Of a DNA stretch of 64,000 nucleotides, positions 44,371 to 53,056 are shown in pieces. Numbering within the stretch: position 1 is the first letter of the stretch; every line of letters starts with the position of its first letter. The position numbers and the translations under genes are program-made. The DNA lies in assembly GCA_965204095.1 (NCBI GenBank), contig OZ241991.1:5208001-5272000 (forward strand), written 5' to 3'. The stretch is from JAPPLB01 sp965204095. GTDB taxonomy: Bacteria > Acidobacteriota > Terriglobia > Bryobacterales > UBA6623. The notes beneath the pieces are model-generated. The model was not told the DNA's origin. It was given only the letters and a program-made list of their open reading frames with translations, and ran no database searches.

Positions 44371-45255
44371 ATGCGTCTCCGAGGCATCTTCGTCTGTCTG
44401 ACGACACCTTTCGATCATCTCGGAAGCATCTATGTCGCCAAAGTTCTCCACAACATTGGGCTTTATGACAGCACCGCTGTTTCCGGGTATGTCGTCGGGG
44501 CTGCCGAGGGAGAAGCGGCGTTGTTGTCGCACGAAGAGAGGGTCGCGCTGTGGAAAACCTCCGCCATGGCCGGTACCAAGAAGATTCTCGTGCCGGCGGT
44601 GGATGCGCCCTCCGTGCACGAGACTCTGGAATTGATCGGTCGCGCCTCCGACATGGGTTTCGAGATCGCCCTGCTTCAAGTGCCAAGCGGCTCCGATCAG
44701 GGGCTGGCGCATGCGGAGACACAGGCGCTCTTCGTTCGTGCGGTCGCGGACCAATCGTCTCTGCCGTTGATTGTTTCCGGCGTGCGGCATCCGGGCGGGC
44801 CGGGCGGGCGGCTGAGTCCCGAAAGGCTCGCTTCGCTCGGTGAACACCCGCGGGTTACGGGACTTCGTGTCGTTACCGATGACGCCGATTACTTCGGAGC
44901 CTGCCTGCAAGCAAGCCGGTGTGATGTCGACGTCATTGCCGGTTGCTCTTCACTTCTCGCCCAAGGCCTCACAGAAGGAGCTTCGGCGGCCATGACTGCT
45001 TTCTCGGCGGTGGCGCCGTATCTCTGCCTCTCGATCGAAGAGGCAGTGCGTACGCGCGAGTTCGATGCCGCCAAAGATCTACAGGGAGTAGCCTTACCGG
45101 CGATCCACACGATCCGGAAGTTCGAAATTCCTGGACTCAAGGCTGCCGCCGACCTCCAGGGCTACTACGGCGGCGTTCCACGGCTGCCGTTGACGCCGTT
45201 GGGCCCGCAGGCAAAGGCCGAGATTGCAGAGGTGCTGTGGAACATCAGGAGTTGA
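44371..45255 (+). CDS. DapA-family protein lacking catalytic residues
   Basis: 294 residues with the DHDPS fold order (LRGIFVCLTTPFD at the start, FGACLQASRCDVDVIAGCSS late). The catalytic Lys position reads VTGLRVVTDDAD where active members have a GxKD or GxKE segment, so Lys is Arg here. The usual Tyr of the YN.P loop is also absent (LPLIVSGVRHPGG), and the GTTGE loop has become GAAEGEA. A non-aldolase role or a dead enzyme is likely. Start at ATG 44371; the residues before it from 44344 look unrelated. Confidence 0.7.
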   Translation: MRLRGIFVCLTTPFDHLGSIYVAKVLHNIGLYDSTAVSGYVVGAAEGEAALLSHEERVALWKTSAMAGTKKILVPAVDAPSVHETLELIGRASDMGFEIALLQVPSGSDQGLAHAETQALFVRAVADQSSLPLIVSGVRHPGGPGGRLSPERLASLGEHPRVTGLRVVTDDADYFGACLQASRCDVDVIAGCSSLLAQGLTEGASAAMTAFSAVAPYLCLSIEEAVRTREFDAAKDLQGVALPAIHTIRKFEIPGLKAAADLQGYYGGVPRLPLTPLGPQAKAEIAEVLWNIRS

Positions 45256-45264
45256 GCCCTTCGC

Positions 45265-45711
45265 TCAAAGTGACCGCTCGGCCAACTCGCCCACCAGGGG
45301 TAGAGAGTACCGCTCGCCCCGGCTGGTCTTGACGAGCATGAAGATCCAAACGCCGATCAGCAGTAGATTCAACAGAGAACCTACCGGCAGGTGGGGCACC
45401 GGTATCTTTTCGAACCAAGGTCCGATGCCCCAGTCGACGATCAGCCACGCGACAAAAAGATATAGCCCTTGGTAAGCGTGAAAGCGAGTGACGCGGTCCC
45501 CGTGAAACCGGGCCGAGGCCAGGATGTAGATAGCTACGACCCACCCCAACCAGGGGAGATAGCTGAGAATCGCCGCCGCTTGCGGACTCAATCCGGATGA
45601 CGCGTCGTCCGAAGTCGGCCCACCTTGCCGCACAGGTTGGCGCGAGCCGCAAGCACGACAGAATACGTCGGTCGGCTGAGCCTTGGCTCCGCATTGCGTG
45701 CAAAACGGCAA
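45265..45711 (-). CDS. DUF4870-type membrane protein with zinc ribbon
   Basis: 148 residues. N-terminal zinc ribbon (CTQCG, about residue 4-8; CRACG, 18-22), then a Ser/Gly-rich linker and three membrane helices with RVTRFHAYQGLYLFVAW, a hallmark of DUF4870 (also called Tic20-like) small membrane proteins. Function unknown. Confidence 0.75.
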   Translation of the reverse strand: MPFCTQCGAKAQPTDVFCRACGSRQPVRQGGPTSDDASSGLSPQAAAILSYLPWLGWVVAIYILASARFHGDRVTRFHAYQGLYLFVAWLIVDWGIGPWFEKIPVPHLPVGSLLNLLLIGVWIFMLVKTSRGERYSLPLVGELAERSL

Positions 45712-45828
45712 CGGTCTGTGTTCTCCTAGCTGAGCATACGCACTATCCTGCCGTCATGTTCCCGTCCGCGGTGAGTACCGGTCTTGTAAGTAGTAGTCGG
45801 GAACCCGGTGCAGCGTATGTCATTTCCG

Positions 45829-47439
45829 CTATAGCGTCAAGACCTGGTGATCGTGACAGTCGGGCCTGACCGCCCTCCGCACCGACTCCACGAAGTCGGG
45901 ACCGTGGCGCGCGTAGAACGACAGTGCTGAATACAGGCGCTCCTGGGGATGCCGCTCGGGATAGATCAAGTTGGCGAGATAGGCTGCGTCCCCCTGGGCG
46001 CGCTCATCGCGACGCAGGCCCTCTTGGGCTGCCTTGGAGCGGATCTTGTTGAACTGGTAGAGCATCTTCTTGCTGGTGTTTTCGAGCGCCTGCCCTAGCG
46101 TAGTGTCGAAAGCCGCGAGTTCCCGATGCACCTCGGTCAAGGCCCTTTCGATCCGGTGCTGGCCGGTCTCCATTTGTTGCTCCAAACCTGCGGGAACCAG
46201 ATGCCGCGCAATCTTTCTACGCAAGTCTTCCGCTGTTTGCAGACAGTCGGTCGGGGAGAGTCGGTAGCGCTTGAGCAAACGTTCGGCTCTTGCATTGATG
46301 ATGGTCAACGAGACCCGAGGCAACACGACAGGCATCCGGCTCAACAGCCGGTCATAGAGGACCTCCGCTTGTGCCAGATAGGCGATCTCGGACGGTCCCG
46401 CGATGTAAACCGCCGTGGGCAGCAGGAAGTCCTGAGTCACCGGTCTCAGCAGGGCATTCGGGGAAAAGCGCTGCGGTGCCTCCGCCAAGGTCTTGCGCAT
46501 GCTGTCGACGGAACAGGCGCCCTCTTCATCTTGATAGCCCTGCGGCGTCCGCTTCAGAGCAATGCGGCGATCCTGCTCGATGCGAAACAGCAGCGAGGTC
46601 TCGGGAGCAACGCGCACCTGCGCGTGATAACCGGCGTCCACAAGAGCTTGGGATCGCTCTGCGAGCGCCTCGTTCAACTCCGCTTCCTGCCTTAGTACGC
46701 CGTCGAACAGCGGCGCCGCTAGCCTGCGTATGGCCGGGTCCATCGGGTCCAGGAAGATCAGGCCTGCGTCGCGAAGCAACGAGTTGAGAAGACACCGGAA
46801 GCCGTCGCGGAAAGAAACGCCGGCAGGATATGCTCGTTCCGCCAGAACGAGGGCTTGGGAGCTGAATGGTAGCTCGGCAAGGTGAGAGCGCAGCTCATCG
46901 AGAACGGTGTCCGCAAGGACTACGGTGCCTACCGGTTGGTTCTCGGAGTGCGGCGCTTTTCCTTGCAGCCTCGCCGGCAAAGTGTTCGTATCGTGAACCC
47001 ACGCATGGTCGACTTCGGCGAGATCGTGATCCTCCGTGGCTAACCAGAAGACGGCAACCGCGGGCTGCCCGGCTTCTCGCAGCCTCCGGGCGTGTTCCAG
47101 AGCCGTAATCGCTTTGTAGAGTGTGAATACCGGGCCGGTGTAGAGCCCGACTTGTTGACCGGTCGCCGCGACAATCGTATCCGAACGGCTGAGCAGTTCG
47201 ATATTCGATGCGGTTGCTTCCCCCATGCCGCTGTTCTGCTGCCGGAGAGCCGCAACCAGGTCCTGCCGATGTTGAGCCGGTAGGCTTGCTTGCCGAGCTG
47301 CTTCGTGAATCGCGCTCGTATCGGGTGGTTGTTGATAGAACGCTCGGACGCGGTCAAAGCGGTAAAGGAAATCCGTGAAGAGCGCCGTCGAGCCGGGCAT
47401 CTGGATCTGCTTCAGGCAGACACTTTCAAGGTCGCTCAA
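45829..47439 (-). CDS. bshC: Bacillithiol biosynthesis cysteine-adding enzyme BshC
   Basis: 536 residues, typical length. Key segments: VAATGQQVGLYTGPVFTLYKAI and VAVFWLATEDHDLAEVDH, characteristic of BshC. It adds cysteine to GlcN-malate to finish bacillithiol, the low-molecular thiol known in Firmicutes and also found in some Acidobacteriota and Bacteroidota. bshA and bshB are not in the window. The bstA-like gene at 59109 supports use of bacillithiol in this organism. Confidence 0.9.
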   Translation of the reverse strand: MSDLESVCLKQIQMPGSTALFTDFLYRFDRVRAFYQQPPDTSAIHEAARQASLPAQHRQDLVAALRQQNSGMGEATASNIELLSRSDTIVAATGQQVGLYTGPVFTLYKAITALEHARRLREAGQPAVAVFWLATEDHDLAEVDHAWVHDTNTLPARLQGKAPHSENQPVGTVVLADTVLDELRSHLAELPFSSQALVLAERAYPAGVSFRDGFRCLLNSLLRDAGLIFLDPMDPAIRRLAAPLFDGVLRQEAELNEALAERSQALVDAGYHAQVRVAPETSLLFRIEQDRRIALKRTPQGYQDEEGACSVDSMRKTLAEAPQRFSPNALLRPVTQDFLLPTAVYIAGPSEIAYLAQAEVLYDRLLSRMPVVLPRVSLTIINARAERLLKRYRLSPTDCLQTAEDLRRKIARHLVPAGLEQQMETGQHRIERALTEVHRELAAFDTTLGQALENTSKKMLYQFNKIRSKAAQEGLRRDERAQGDAAYLANLIYPERHPQERLYSALSFYARHGPDFVESVRRAVRPDCHDHQVLTL

Positions 47440-47973
47440 TCTCTTGCCCTGTTGGTCCGGAATTCGTTGCCGGAGCGCTTGGTAGCGGGTGGGGAGGGAT
47501 GCTTGAATCGCCTTGTCAAGGCGTCACAAGCTTGATGCTGCTCTCAGGATCAGAATAACAGATCGCCTTGAGCCAACCCGCGGCCAGCCCCGGCCAGACT
47601 GGACCTCTGCGGTAATCCTCTCAGAGCTGTTCCGATGAAGCCTCTGCAAGCTGCGTTGGGAACGAAGTCAACATGGGATTGGAGAACTGAGAGGATCTCG
47701 GTCCGCGCATTCAGGAACAAGAGTCTTGCTAAGGAAAATTCCTTGGTATACATCAGATATCGAAGGAGTTGTGAATCACTGCGGAAAGCTCCCGCTTGAC
47801 CTCCGGTCTGCTTCAGCCGTCAGGTGACTCGCCGGGCAGGCTAGAATCGAGATCTTGCCGCAAGTTCCTGGATGCTTCGGGAGCGTGGGCGTAGCATTTG
47901 CCGGAATGAACACCGGAACCGGAGTCTTCAGTGGGCCGTCCGTCTCTACAGGGCTTTCTCGAAGGAGCGTGGT
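47440..47973. other. 534-bp intergenic stretch
   Basis: No gene supported. AAGGAAAATTCCTT (about 47736) is a palindrome, CGCCTTGTCAAGGCG (about 47510) another. TAGAAT at 47842 could be a -10 for the outer-membrane protein at 47974, about 130 bases downstream, but no -35 fits. Confidence 0.4.
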
Positions 47974-48567
47974 ATGAAACGAATGCTTTGCGCAGTTTGC
48001 CTGGTCTTGCTCAACGCCGGCACGGCGGCCTCGCAGTCAGCGGAACTCGGATTGACGGTAGGCGTTTCGGCTTTCAATGACAACGGAATCGGCTCGCTCA
48101 GGTCGTTCGCCGAAGGAAATATCCCGGTGACCCTCGGAAACGGCGTGCGGGTCGGCGCGCGTTGGGCGACGAACAGTTGGACATTTCTGGGACATGAGTT
48201 CAGCTACGCGTATCAGCGCTCGTCACTGAATATTGGTGACGGGCAATCACAAGGGATGAACGTGCAGAATATCTACTACAACTTCGTCGCGCACGCTACG
48301 CCGTCCGGCATGCCGGTGCGTCCCTTTGTAACGGCCGGAGCGGGCGTTTCCGTCTACTTTCCTCCGGGGGTGTCGTCACTTTCGGGAGGTGGCAATAATA
48401 ACTTCGGATACAACTACGGTGGCGGGTTGAAGTTCAAGCTCACTAATACATACGGGCTGCGGTTCGATGTGCGGGATCACGTCACCGGGCGGCCGTTTGA
48501 CCTCGACGACTCGTCGGGTCGATTTCATAACGTGGAATACTCGGCTACGTTCTCTCTGCTGTTCTAG
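47974..48567 (+). CDS. Outer-membrane beta-barrel protein
   Basis: 197 residues. AAGGAG ribosome binding site, signal peptide (LCAVCLVLLNAGTAASQ), then alternating strands ending in FSLLF with a C-terminal Phe, as expected for BAM recognition. The strand pattern (GARWATNSWTFLGHEFSYAY, PFVTAGAGVSVYFPPG) matches small 8-stranded OmpA/OmpW-like barrels of acidobacteria. The TAG stop is the first triplet of the TIR element at 48565. Confidence 0.8.
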   Translation: MKRMLCAVCLVLLNAGTAASQSAELGLTVGVSAFNDNGIGSLRSFAEGNIPVTLGNGVRVGARWATNSWTFLGHEFSYAYQRSSLNIGDGQSQGMNVQNIYYNFVAHATPSGMPVRPFVTAGAGVSVYFPPGVSSLSGGGNNNFGYNYGGGLKFKLTNTYGLRFDVRDHVTGRPFDLDDSSGRFHNVEYSATFSLLF

Positions 48568-48748
48568 CCTGCATTTCTCACCACGTGGCGAGGCGAAGTG
48601 CGTGAGAGGGCCGTCAGGACGAGGCGCGCGCCGCTTGGCGCGCGCAGGCGTACTTGAACAGTACGTTGAGCACGGCAAGCAAGCGCAACGAAGTCCTGGC
48701 GGTCGTATCGTGGTGCTTCGACCGTCGGGTGGTGAGAAATGCAGGCTA
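48565..48748. repeat. Dispersed TIR element, best-paired copy
   Basis: TAGCCTGCATTTCTCACCAC and its exact reverse complement at the right end (20 of 20). Interior arms GCGCGCGCC and GGCGCGCGC with loop GCTT are fully complementary, as are CGTACT/AGTACG. A second left-end fragment lies at 48816-48832. Confidence 0.9.
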
Positions 48749-48856
48749 GCCTGCGTTCCGTCGAAGCCTGACTCCCCGGGAGCCATCGGGCAAGCCCATC
48801 CCCCAAGCAGGCCCCGGCCTGCATTTCTCGTCACTTCGCGGCTGAAGGAAGTACGC

Positions 48857-49645
48857 TTACGAATAACTGAGAACTGCGTCGGCTTCGCTGTCGAATGTCT
48901 CGAAGACCGTGTAGAGTTTGGTGATCTGGAGCAGGTCGTTGACCTTCTGCTGCAGGTTGATCAGCTTGAGGCCGGCGCCCTGGTTCGACGCTGTCGTATA
49001 GCTCGACACCAATTCGCCGAGACCGGAACTATCGATATAGCCGACGTCTCCGAGGTTCAGCACGATCTTCTTCTGTCCTTTGCCGAGGACTTCCCGGACC
49101 GTGTCCCGGAGCGTGCCGGATCCTTCTCCGAGTGTAATGCGTCCGCTGAGGTCGATTACGGTTACGCCATCCACATCACGAACGTTGGTTGAAAGGCTCA
49201 CTTCCTCCTCCTTGTGACTCCATTCTTGCGGTATCTTCTTGACCATCGCAACTTCGGTACCCCGCGGCGACACGGGACGAAACGTGATTTCGTCCACGAA
49301 CGCCCGCGAAAGCAACAGACCCCGCCCGGAGGCCTTGAACAAGTTGTCGCCTTCCGTGGGGTCCGGGACCGAATCGGGATCGAAGCCATCCCCTTCGTCC
49401 CGAATTGTGATGGACAGTTGAGATGGACTGGTGGCTACTGAAAAGTAGACTGACTTCTCCTTACTGTACCGGTTTCCATGAATGACTGCGTTCACGGTGA
49501 TTTCACGAACCGCCATCGCAAGCTTTGCGATGATTTCTTCGCCAAGACCGTGATCCTGAGCCAGTGCCTTTACGATGATCTCCGCCGCGTCGACGCTCGA
49601 TAGAGTACTATCAAGCCTCAGGTTCAATTCTCGGCCTGCCGACAT
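48857..49645 (-). CDS. Anti-sigma kinase fused to anti-sigma antagonist (RsbW-RsbV fusion)
   Basis: 262 residues in two domains. N-terminal HATPase of the RsbW/SpoIIAB type: AVREITVNAVIHGN (N-box, about 45-58), DEGDGFDP (G1, about 83-90) and SGRGLLLSRAFVDEI (G2). C-terminal STAS domain (about 150-262) with VTVIDLSGRITLGEGS and the phosphorylatable Ser in YIDSSGLGELV. Normally kinase and antagonist are separate proteins that form a switch. Here they are one chain, so regulation must be different. No sigma factor or phosphatase is adjacent. Start ATG 49645. Confidence 0.8.
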   Translation of the reverse strand: MSAGRELNLRLDSTLSSVDAAEIIVKALAQDHGLGEEIIAKLAMAVREITVNAVIHGNRYSKEKSVYFSVATSPSQLSITIRDEGDGFDPDSVPDPTEGDNLFKASGRGLLLSRAFVDEITFRPVSPRGTEVAMVKKIPQEWSHKEEEVSLSTNVRDVDGVTVIDLSGRITLGEGSGTLRDTVREVLGKGQKKIVLNLGDVGYIDSSGLGELVSSYTTASNQGAGLKLINLQQKVNDLLQITKLYTVFETFDSEADAVLSYS

Positions 49646-49834
49646 AGACGACGGAAATCCGTCTGACCCTCGGTTGCTCCCCCAGCCTAGCAGTCCGTGG
49701 TAAAACCGCGCGTAGCACCGAGAGCGGCCCGTATAGCACCGCTAATGGCGCTGTGCCCGGCTGACAAGGAGCGACCATGGAGCATATTGGACATATTTGA
49801 CCGAGGAGCAACGCAGTTCAGTCGGGATGCATCG

Positions 49835-49874
49835 CCGCTTGAATGCAGCGGGGCTTTTGCCACGGGCTGCTTAG
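49835..49874. repeat. Second copy of the CCGCTYGAATGCAGCGGGGC hairpin repeat
   Basis: CCGCTTGAATGCAGCGGGGC then TTTTGCCACGGGCTGCTTAG, matching 18246-18287 with a few changes. Upstream of the PYROXD2-like gene. The rest of 49646-49998 holds nothing else I can support. Confidence 0.55.
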
Positions 49875-49998
49875 AATAGGAAACGATTGCATACCCCGAA
49901 AGCGAAAGTCAAGGAATCAGTGGGGAGCCCGCGGGAACCGCTGCCTTGGCAGTGTTACGACGGCTGAAGCGATCCGCTACGCCGAGCGATTGACGCTG

Positions 49999-51585
49999 AT
50001 GGCTGCCCGTTACGACATCATCGTCATCGGCGGCGGGCACAACGGTCTTGTTGCCGCCGCCCGGATAGCTGACCGCGGGCTGCGGGTATTGGTTCTCGAG
50101 CGCCGGCCGTTCGTCGGTGGCGCCTGCGTCACCGAGAGGATCTTTCCGGGGTACCGCGTCTCAACCGCGGCTTATCTTGTCAGCTTGCTCCCGCAGCGGA
50201 TCGTCGATGAGCTGGAGCTTTACCGCTTCGGATACCGGGTGGATCCCAAGGACCCGGCATTCTTTTCGCTCTTCCCGGAAGGTCGGACGTTCACCATGTG
50301 GCGGGATCAGCGTCGAACCATCGAGGAGATCGGCAAGTTCTCCAGGAGGGATGCCGAGATGTACCCGCGTTATTGCGAGCACATCGACCGTCTGGCGCGG
50401 GTTGTCGAGCCGCTCCTGTTCGTCACGCCGCCGGATGTTCCGCCGACCACGCTGACAGGCTGGCTGGAGACGCTTAAGCTGGCGGGCCGTTTGCGTACAC
50501 TTGACGCCAAAGCTTGGAACGGCCTCATCAAGATTTTTACTCAGAGCGTTCATGAGTTCCTGAGTGAATGGTTCGAATCGCAAGCGGTGCGGGCAACACT
50601 GGCGACGGATGGGGTCATCGGTGCGAACGGCGGTCCGATGTCACCCGGCACGGCTTACGTGCTGCTGCATCACTACATGGGCGGCGTCGGAGGAGTACGC
50701 GGATTGTGGGGGTTCGCCCGGGGCGGAATGGGGACAGTGACGAAAGCCATGGCCGATTGTGCTCGAAGCCGCGGCGCGGAGATCCGTACCGATGCAACGG
50801 TCGGACGCGTGCTGGTTCGCGGCGGCGAGGTCCAGGGGGTCGTACTGGAAAACGGAGAAGAGATCCGAGCGCGGTGCGTTCTCTCGAATGCCGATCCGAA
50901 GCGGACCTTCTTGGGTCTTGTCGATCCGGGTGACCTCGACAACGAGTTTCGTCAGGCCATCGAGAACTACCGTTCGGAGGGCACCTCGCTGAAGATCAAC
51001 CTCGCGCTTGACCGCCTGCCGGAGTTTACGGCCTCTCCGGGTGCTGGGCCGCATCTTGGAGCCACGATGCACATCTGTCCGACTATCGAGTACATGGAAC
51101 GCGCCTGGGACAATGCGAAGTACGGGAGGCCGTCGCAGCGCCCCATCATCGAGATGACCATCCCCACTATCTACGACCCCTCTCTGGCGCCGCCGGGAAA
51201 GCACATCATGGGAGTGTTCGTGCAATACGCGCCCTACACGCTACGGGAAGGGACTTGGGACGAACTTCGGGACACCTATGCTGACCGGGTTATCGACTGT
51301 ATCGCTGGGTACGCACCGAACATTCGCGACATCGTTTTGCACCGCCAGGTTCTCACGCCCCTCGACATCGAGCGGGTCTACGGCATTACCGGCGGTAACA
51401 TCTTTCACGGGGCGATGAGCATCGACCAGATGTTCTTCAGCCGTCCGGTGGTGGGATGCGCACGATACGCCACACCAGTCCGGGGATTGTATCTGTGCGG
51501 CGCCGGGGCGCACCCCGGCGGCGGCGTCATCGGCGCCGCCGGATTTAATGCCGCCGGCCGCGTCCTGAAGGATCTGAGGCGGTAG
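49999..51585 (+). CDS. PYROXD2-like FAD-dependent oxidoreductase
   Basis: 528 residues. FAD-binding dinucleotide fold IIVIGGGHNGLVAAARIADR (about 8-27), ERRPFVGGACVTERIFPGYR, and the C-terminal FAD contact GLYLCGAGAHPGGGVIGAAG. The order matches phytoene-desaturase-like amine oxidases of the PYROXD2 group, which have no settled substrate. Start ATG 49999; a TTG nine bases earlier is possible. Monocistronic. Confidence 0.75.
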   Translation: MAARYDIIVIGGGHNGLVAAARIADRGLRVLVLERRPFVGGACVTERIFPGYRVSTAAYLVSLLPQRIVDELELYRFGYRVDPKDPAFFSLFPEGRTFTMWRDQRRTIEEIGKFSRRDAEMYPRYCEHIDRLARVVEPLLFVTPPDVPPTTLTGWLETLKLAGRLRTLDAKAWNGLIKIFTQSVHEFLSEWFESQAVRATLATDGVIGANGGPMSPGTAYVLLHHYMGGVGGVRGLWGFARGGMGTVTKAMADCARSRGAEIRTDATVGRVLVRGGEVQGVVLENGEEIRARCVLSNADPKRTFLGLVDPGDLDNEFRQAIENYRSEGTSLKINLALDRLPEFTASPGAGPHLGATMHICPTIEYMERAWDNAKYGRPSQRPIIEMTIPTIYDPSLAPPGKHIMGVFVQYAPYTLREGTWDELRDTYADRVIDCIAGYAPNIRDIVLHRQVLTPLDIERVYGITGGNIFHGAMSIDQMFFSRPVVGCARYATPVRGLYLCGAGAHPGGGVIGAAGFNAAGRVLKDLRR

Positions 51586-51647
51586 AAACCATCCCACCCG
51601 AGCACGGACCGGAAGTTGGGTTCGGCAAGCGCTTCGATCTCATGCGA

Positions 51648-52973
51648 TCAAGCCTCGCACCTCTTGTTCGGCCAGCGGCTCTCGACATACTCCATCGCCT
51701 CCTGCCGTGTAGCAATCCGCCCCTCGAGTTGAGCATCCTCCACGTCCCCGAGCATCTCCTGAAACAACGGTCCTGGCGCATAGCCCGCCGCGATCAGATC
51801 ATTTCCGGTTAACAAGCGTGGCGGTCTCAGCTCCTCTTCCGGCAGGGCGGCGAGCTTCGCGCGGGCCATGTCGTACAAGCGCAGCTTGCCGTGGCTCCCA
51901 AGGCAATCGAGACGGTGGAGCTCGAGGTGCTCCTCGAAGTGCGGCATGCGCAGGAACTTCTTGAGAGTGCTCTGCCGCATCTCCGGCACATGGATGAACC
52001 GCATGTGGTTCGCGACCAGGGCAAGCACCTGCTCTGTCACCTCGCCCGGATACCGCAAACGCCTGCAGATTGCCTCTGCCATCTTTATGCCGACCTCGAC
52101 ATGACCGTTGAATCGGATACGCTCCGGAGAACGCTCGAACGTAGCCGGTTTGCCGATGTCGTGCAATAGCGTCCCGAGCGCCAGCGTCACCGTTGGGTTC
52201 TGCAGCTTGTCGAGCATGATGAGCGTGTGCGTCCACACATCGCCTTCCGGGTGGTGTTGCGGCGATTGCTCGACGCCCTTCAGCGCCGAAACTTCAGGCA
52301 GAATCACTTTCAGCAATCCCGTTTCATCCAGCAGCTCGAAACCGCGTCGCGCCCCGCCCTCGCAGAGAATGCGGCTGATCTCGTCGCGAATCCGCTCGAC
52401 CGAGATCTGGTTGATCGTGGGCGCCTGTTTCTGGATCGCCTCGAACGTCGCGGCCTCGATCTCGAATCCGAGCCGAGCAGCGAAGCGGATAGCCCGCAGC
52501 ATCCGCAGCTTGTCTTCCGCGAATCGTTTGTGGGGATCGCCGATCGCTCGAATGCGGCGATCCGTCAGATCGGCGTGGCCTTCGACATAGTCCAGATACT
52601 TCTTCCCGACCGGGTCGAAGAGAATGCCGTTGATCGTGAAGTCGCGCCGGCGAACGTCCTCCTTCGCGCTCCGCGTAAACGTCACGCCCTCGGGACGCCG
52701 CCCGTCGCGATAGTCGTGGTCCGAACGGAAGGTCGCTACCTGCACGTCCACGCCGTCCCGGCTAACCAATACCACGCCGAACTGCGCTCCAACGCGGATG
52801 GCGTCCGGAAAATACTGCAGCAGGTTCTCCGGCGTCGCATCGGTGGCGACGTCGTAGTCCTTTGCGGCAATGCCGAGCAGCCGATCACGCACGCACCCAC
52901 CCGCCCAGTAGACCTCATGACCGTGTGACCGCAGCGTGTTGATGATTTCGTGTGAAAGTTGCTCGCTGTCCAT
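51648..52973 (-). CDS. CCA tRNA nucleotidyltransferase / poly(A) polymerase family
   Basis: 441 residues. Class II nucleotidyltransferase: VYWAGGCVRDRLLGIAAKDYD with the metal-binding DYD pair, RRRDFTINGILFD, and EDKLRMLRAIRFAARLGF. An HD domain follows (GTLLHDIGKPATFE, about 265-275). It adds or repairs the tRNA 3' CCA end. Poly(A) polymerase is the alternative for this subfamily. Confidence 0.85.
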   Translation of the reverse strand: MDSEQLSHEIINTLRSHGHEVYWAGGCVRDRLLGIAAKDYDVATDATPENLLQYFPDAIRVGAQFGVVLVSRDGVDVQVATFRSDHDYRDGRRPEGVTFTRSAKEDVRRRDFTINGILFDPVGKKYLDYVEGHADLTDRRIRAIGDPHKRFAEDKLRMLRAIRFAARLGFEIEAATFEAIQKQAPTINQISVERIRDEISRILCEGGARRGFELLDETGLLKVILPEVSALKGVEQSPQHHPEGDVWTHTLIMLDKLQNPTVTLALGTLLHDIGKPATFERSPERIRFNGHVEVGIKMAEAICRRLRYPGEVTEQVLALVANHMRFIHVPEMRQSTLKKFLRMPHFEEHLELHRLDCLGSHGKLRLYDMARAKLAALPEEELRPPRLLTGNDLIAAGYAPGPLFQEMLGDVEDAQLEGRIATRQEAMEYVESRWPNKRCEA

Positions 52974-53056
52974 GTCCGCCTTGTCTTGATGCTAGGGTCG
53001 GTCTCTGACGGAATCAAGTTCGTTGGCACAATCAGGCTCTGTCGTACACTGTGGCC

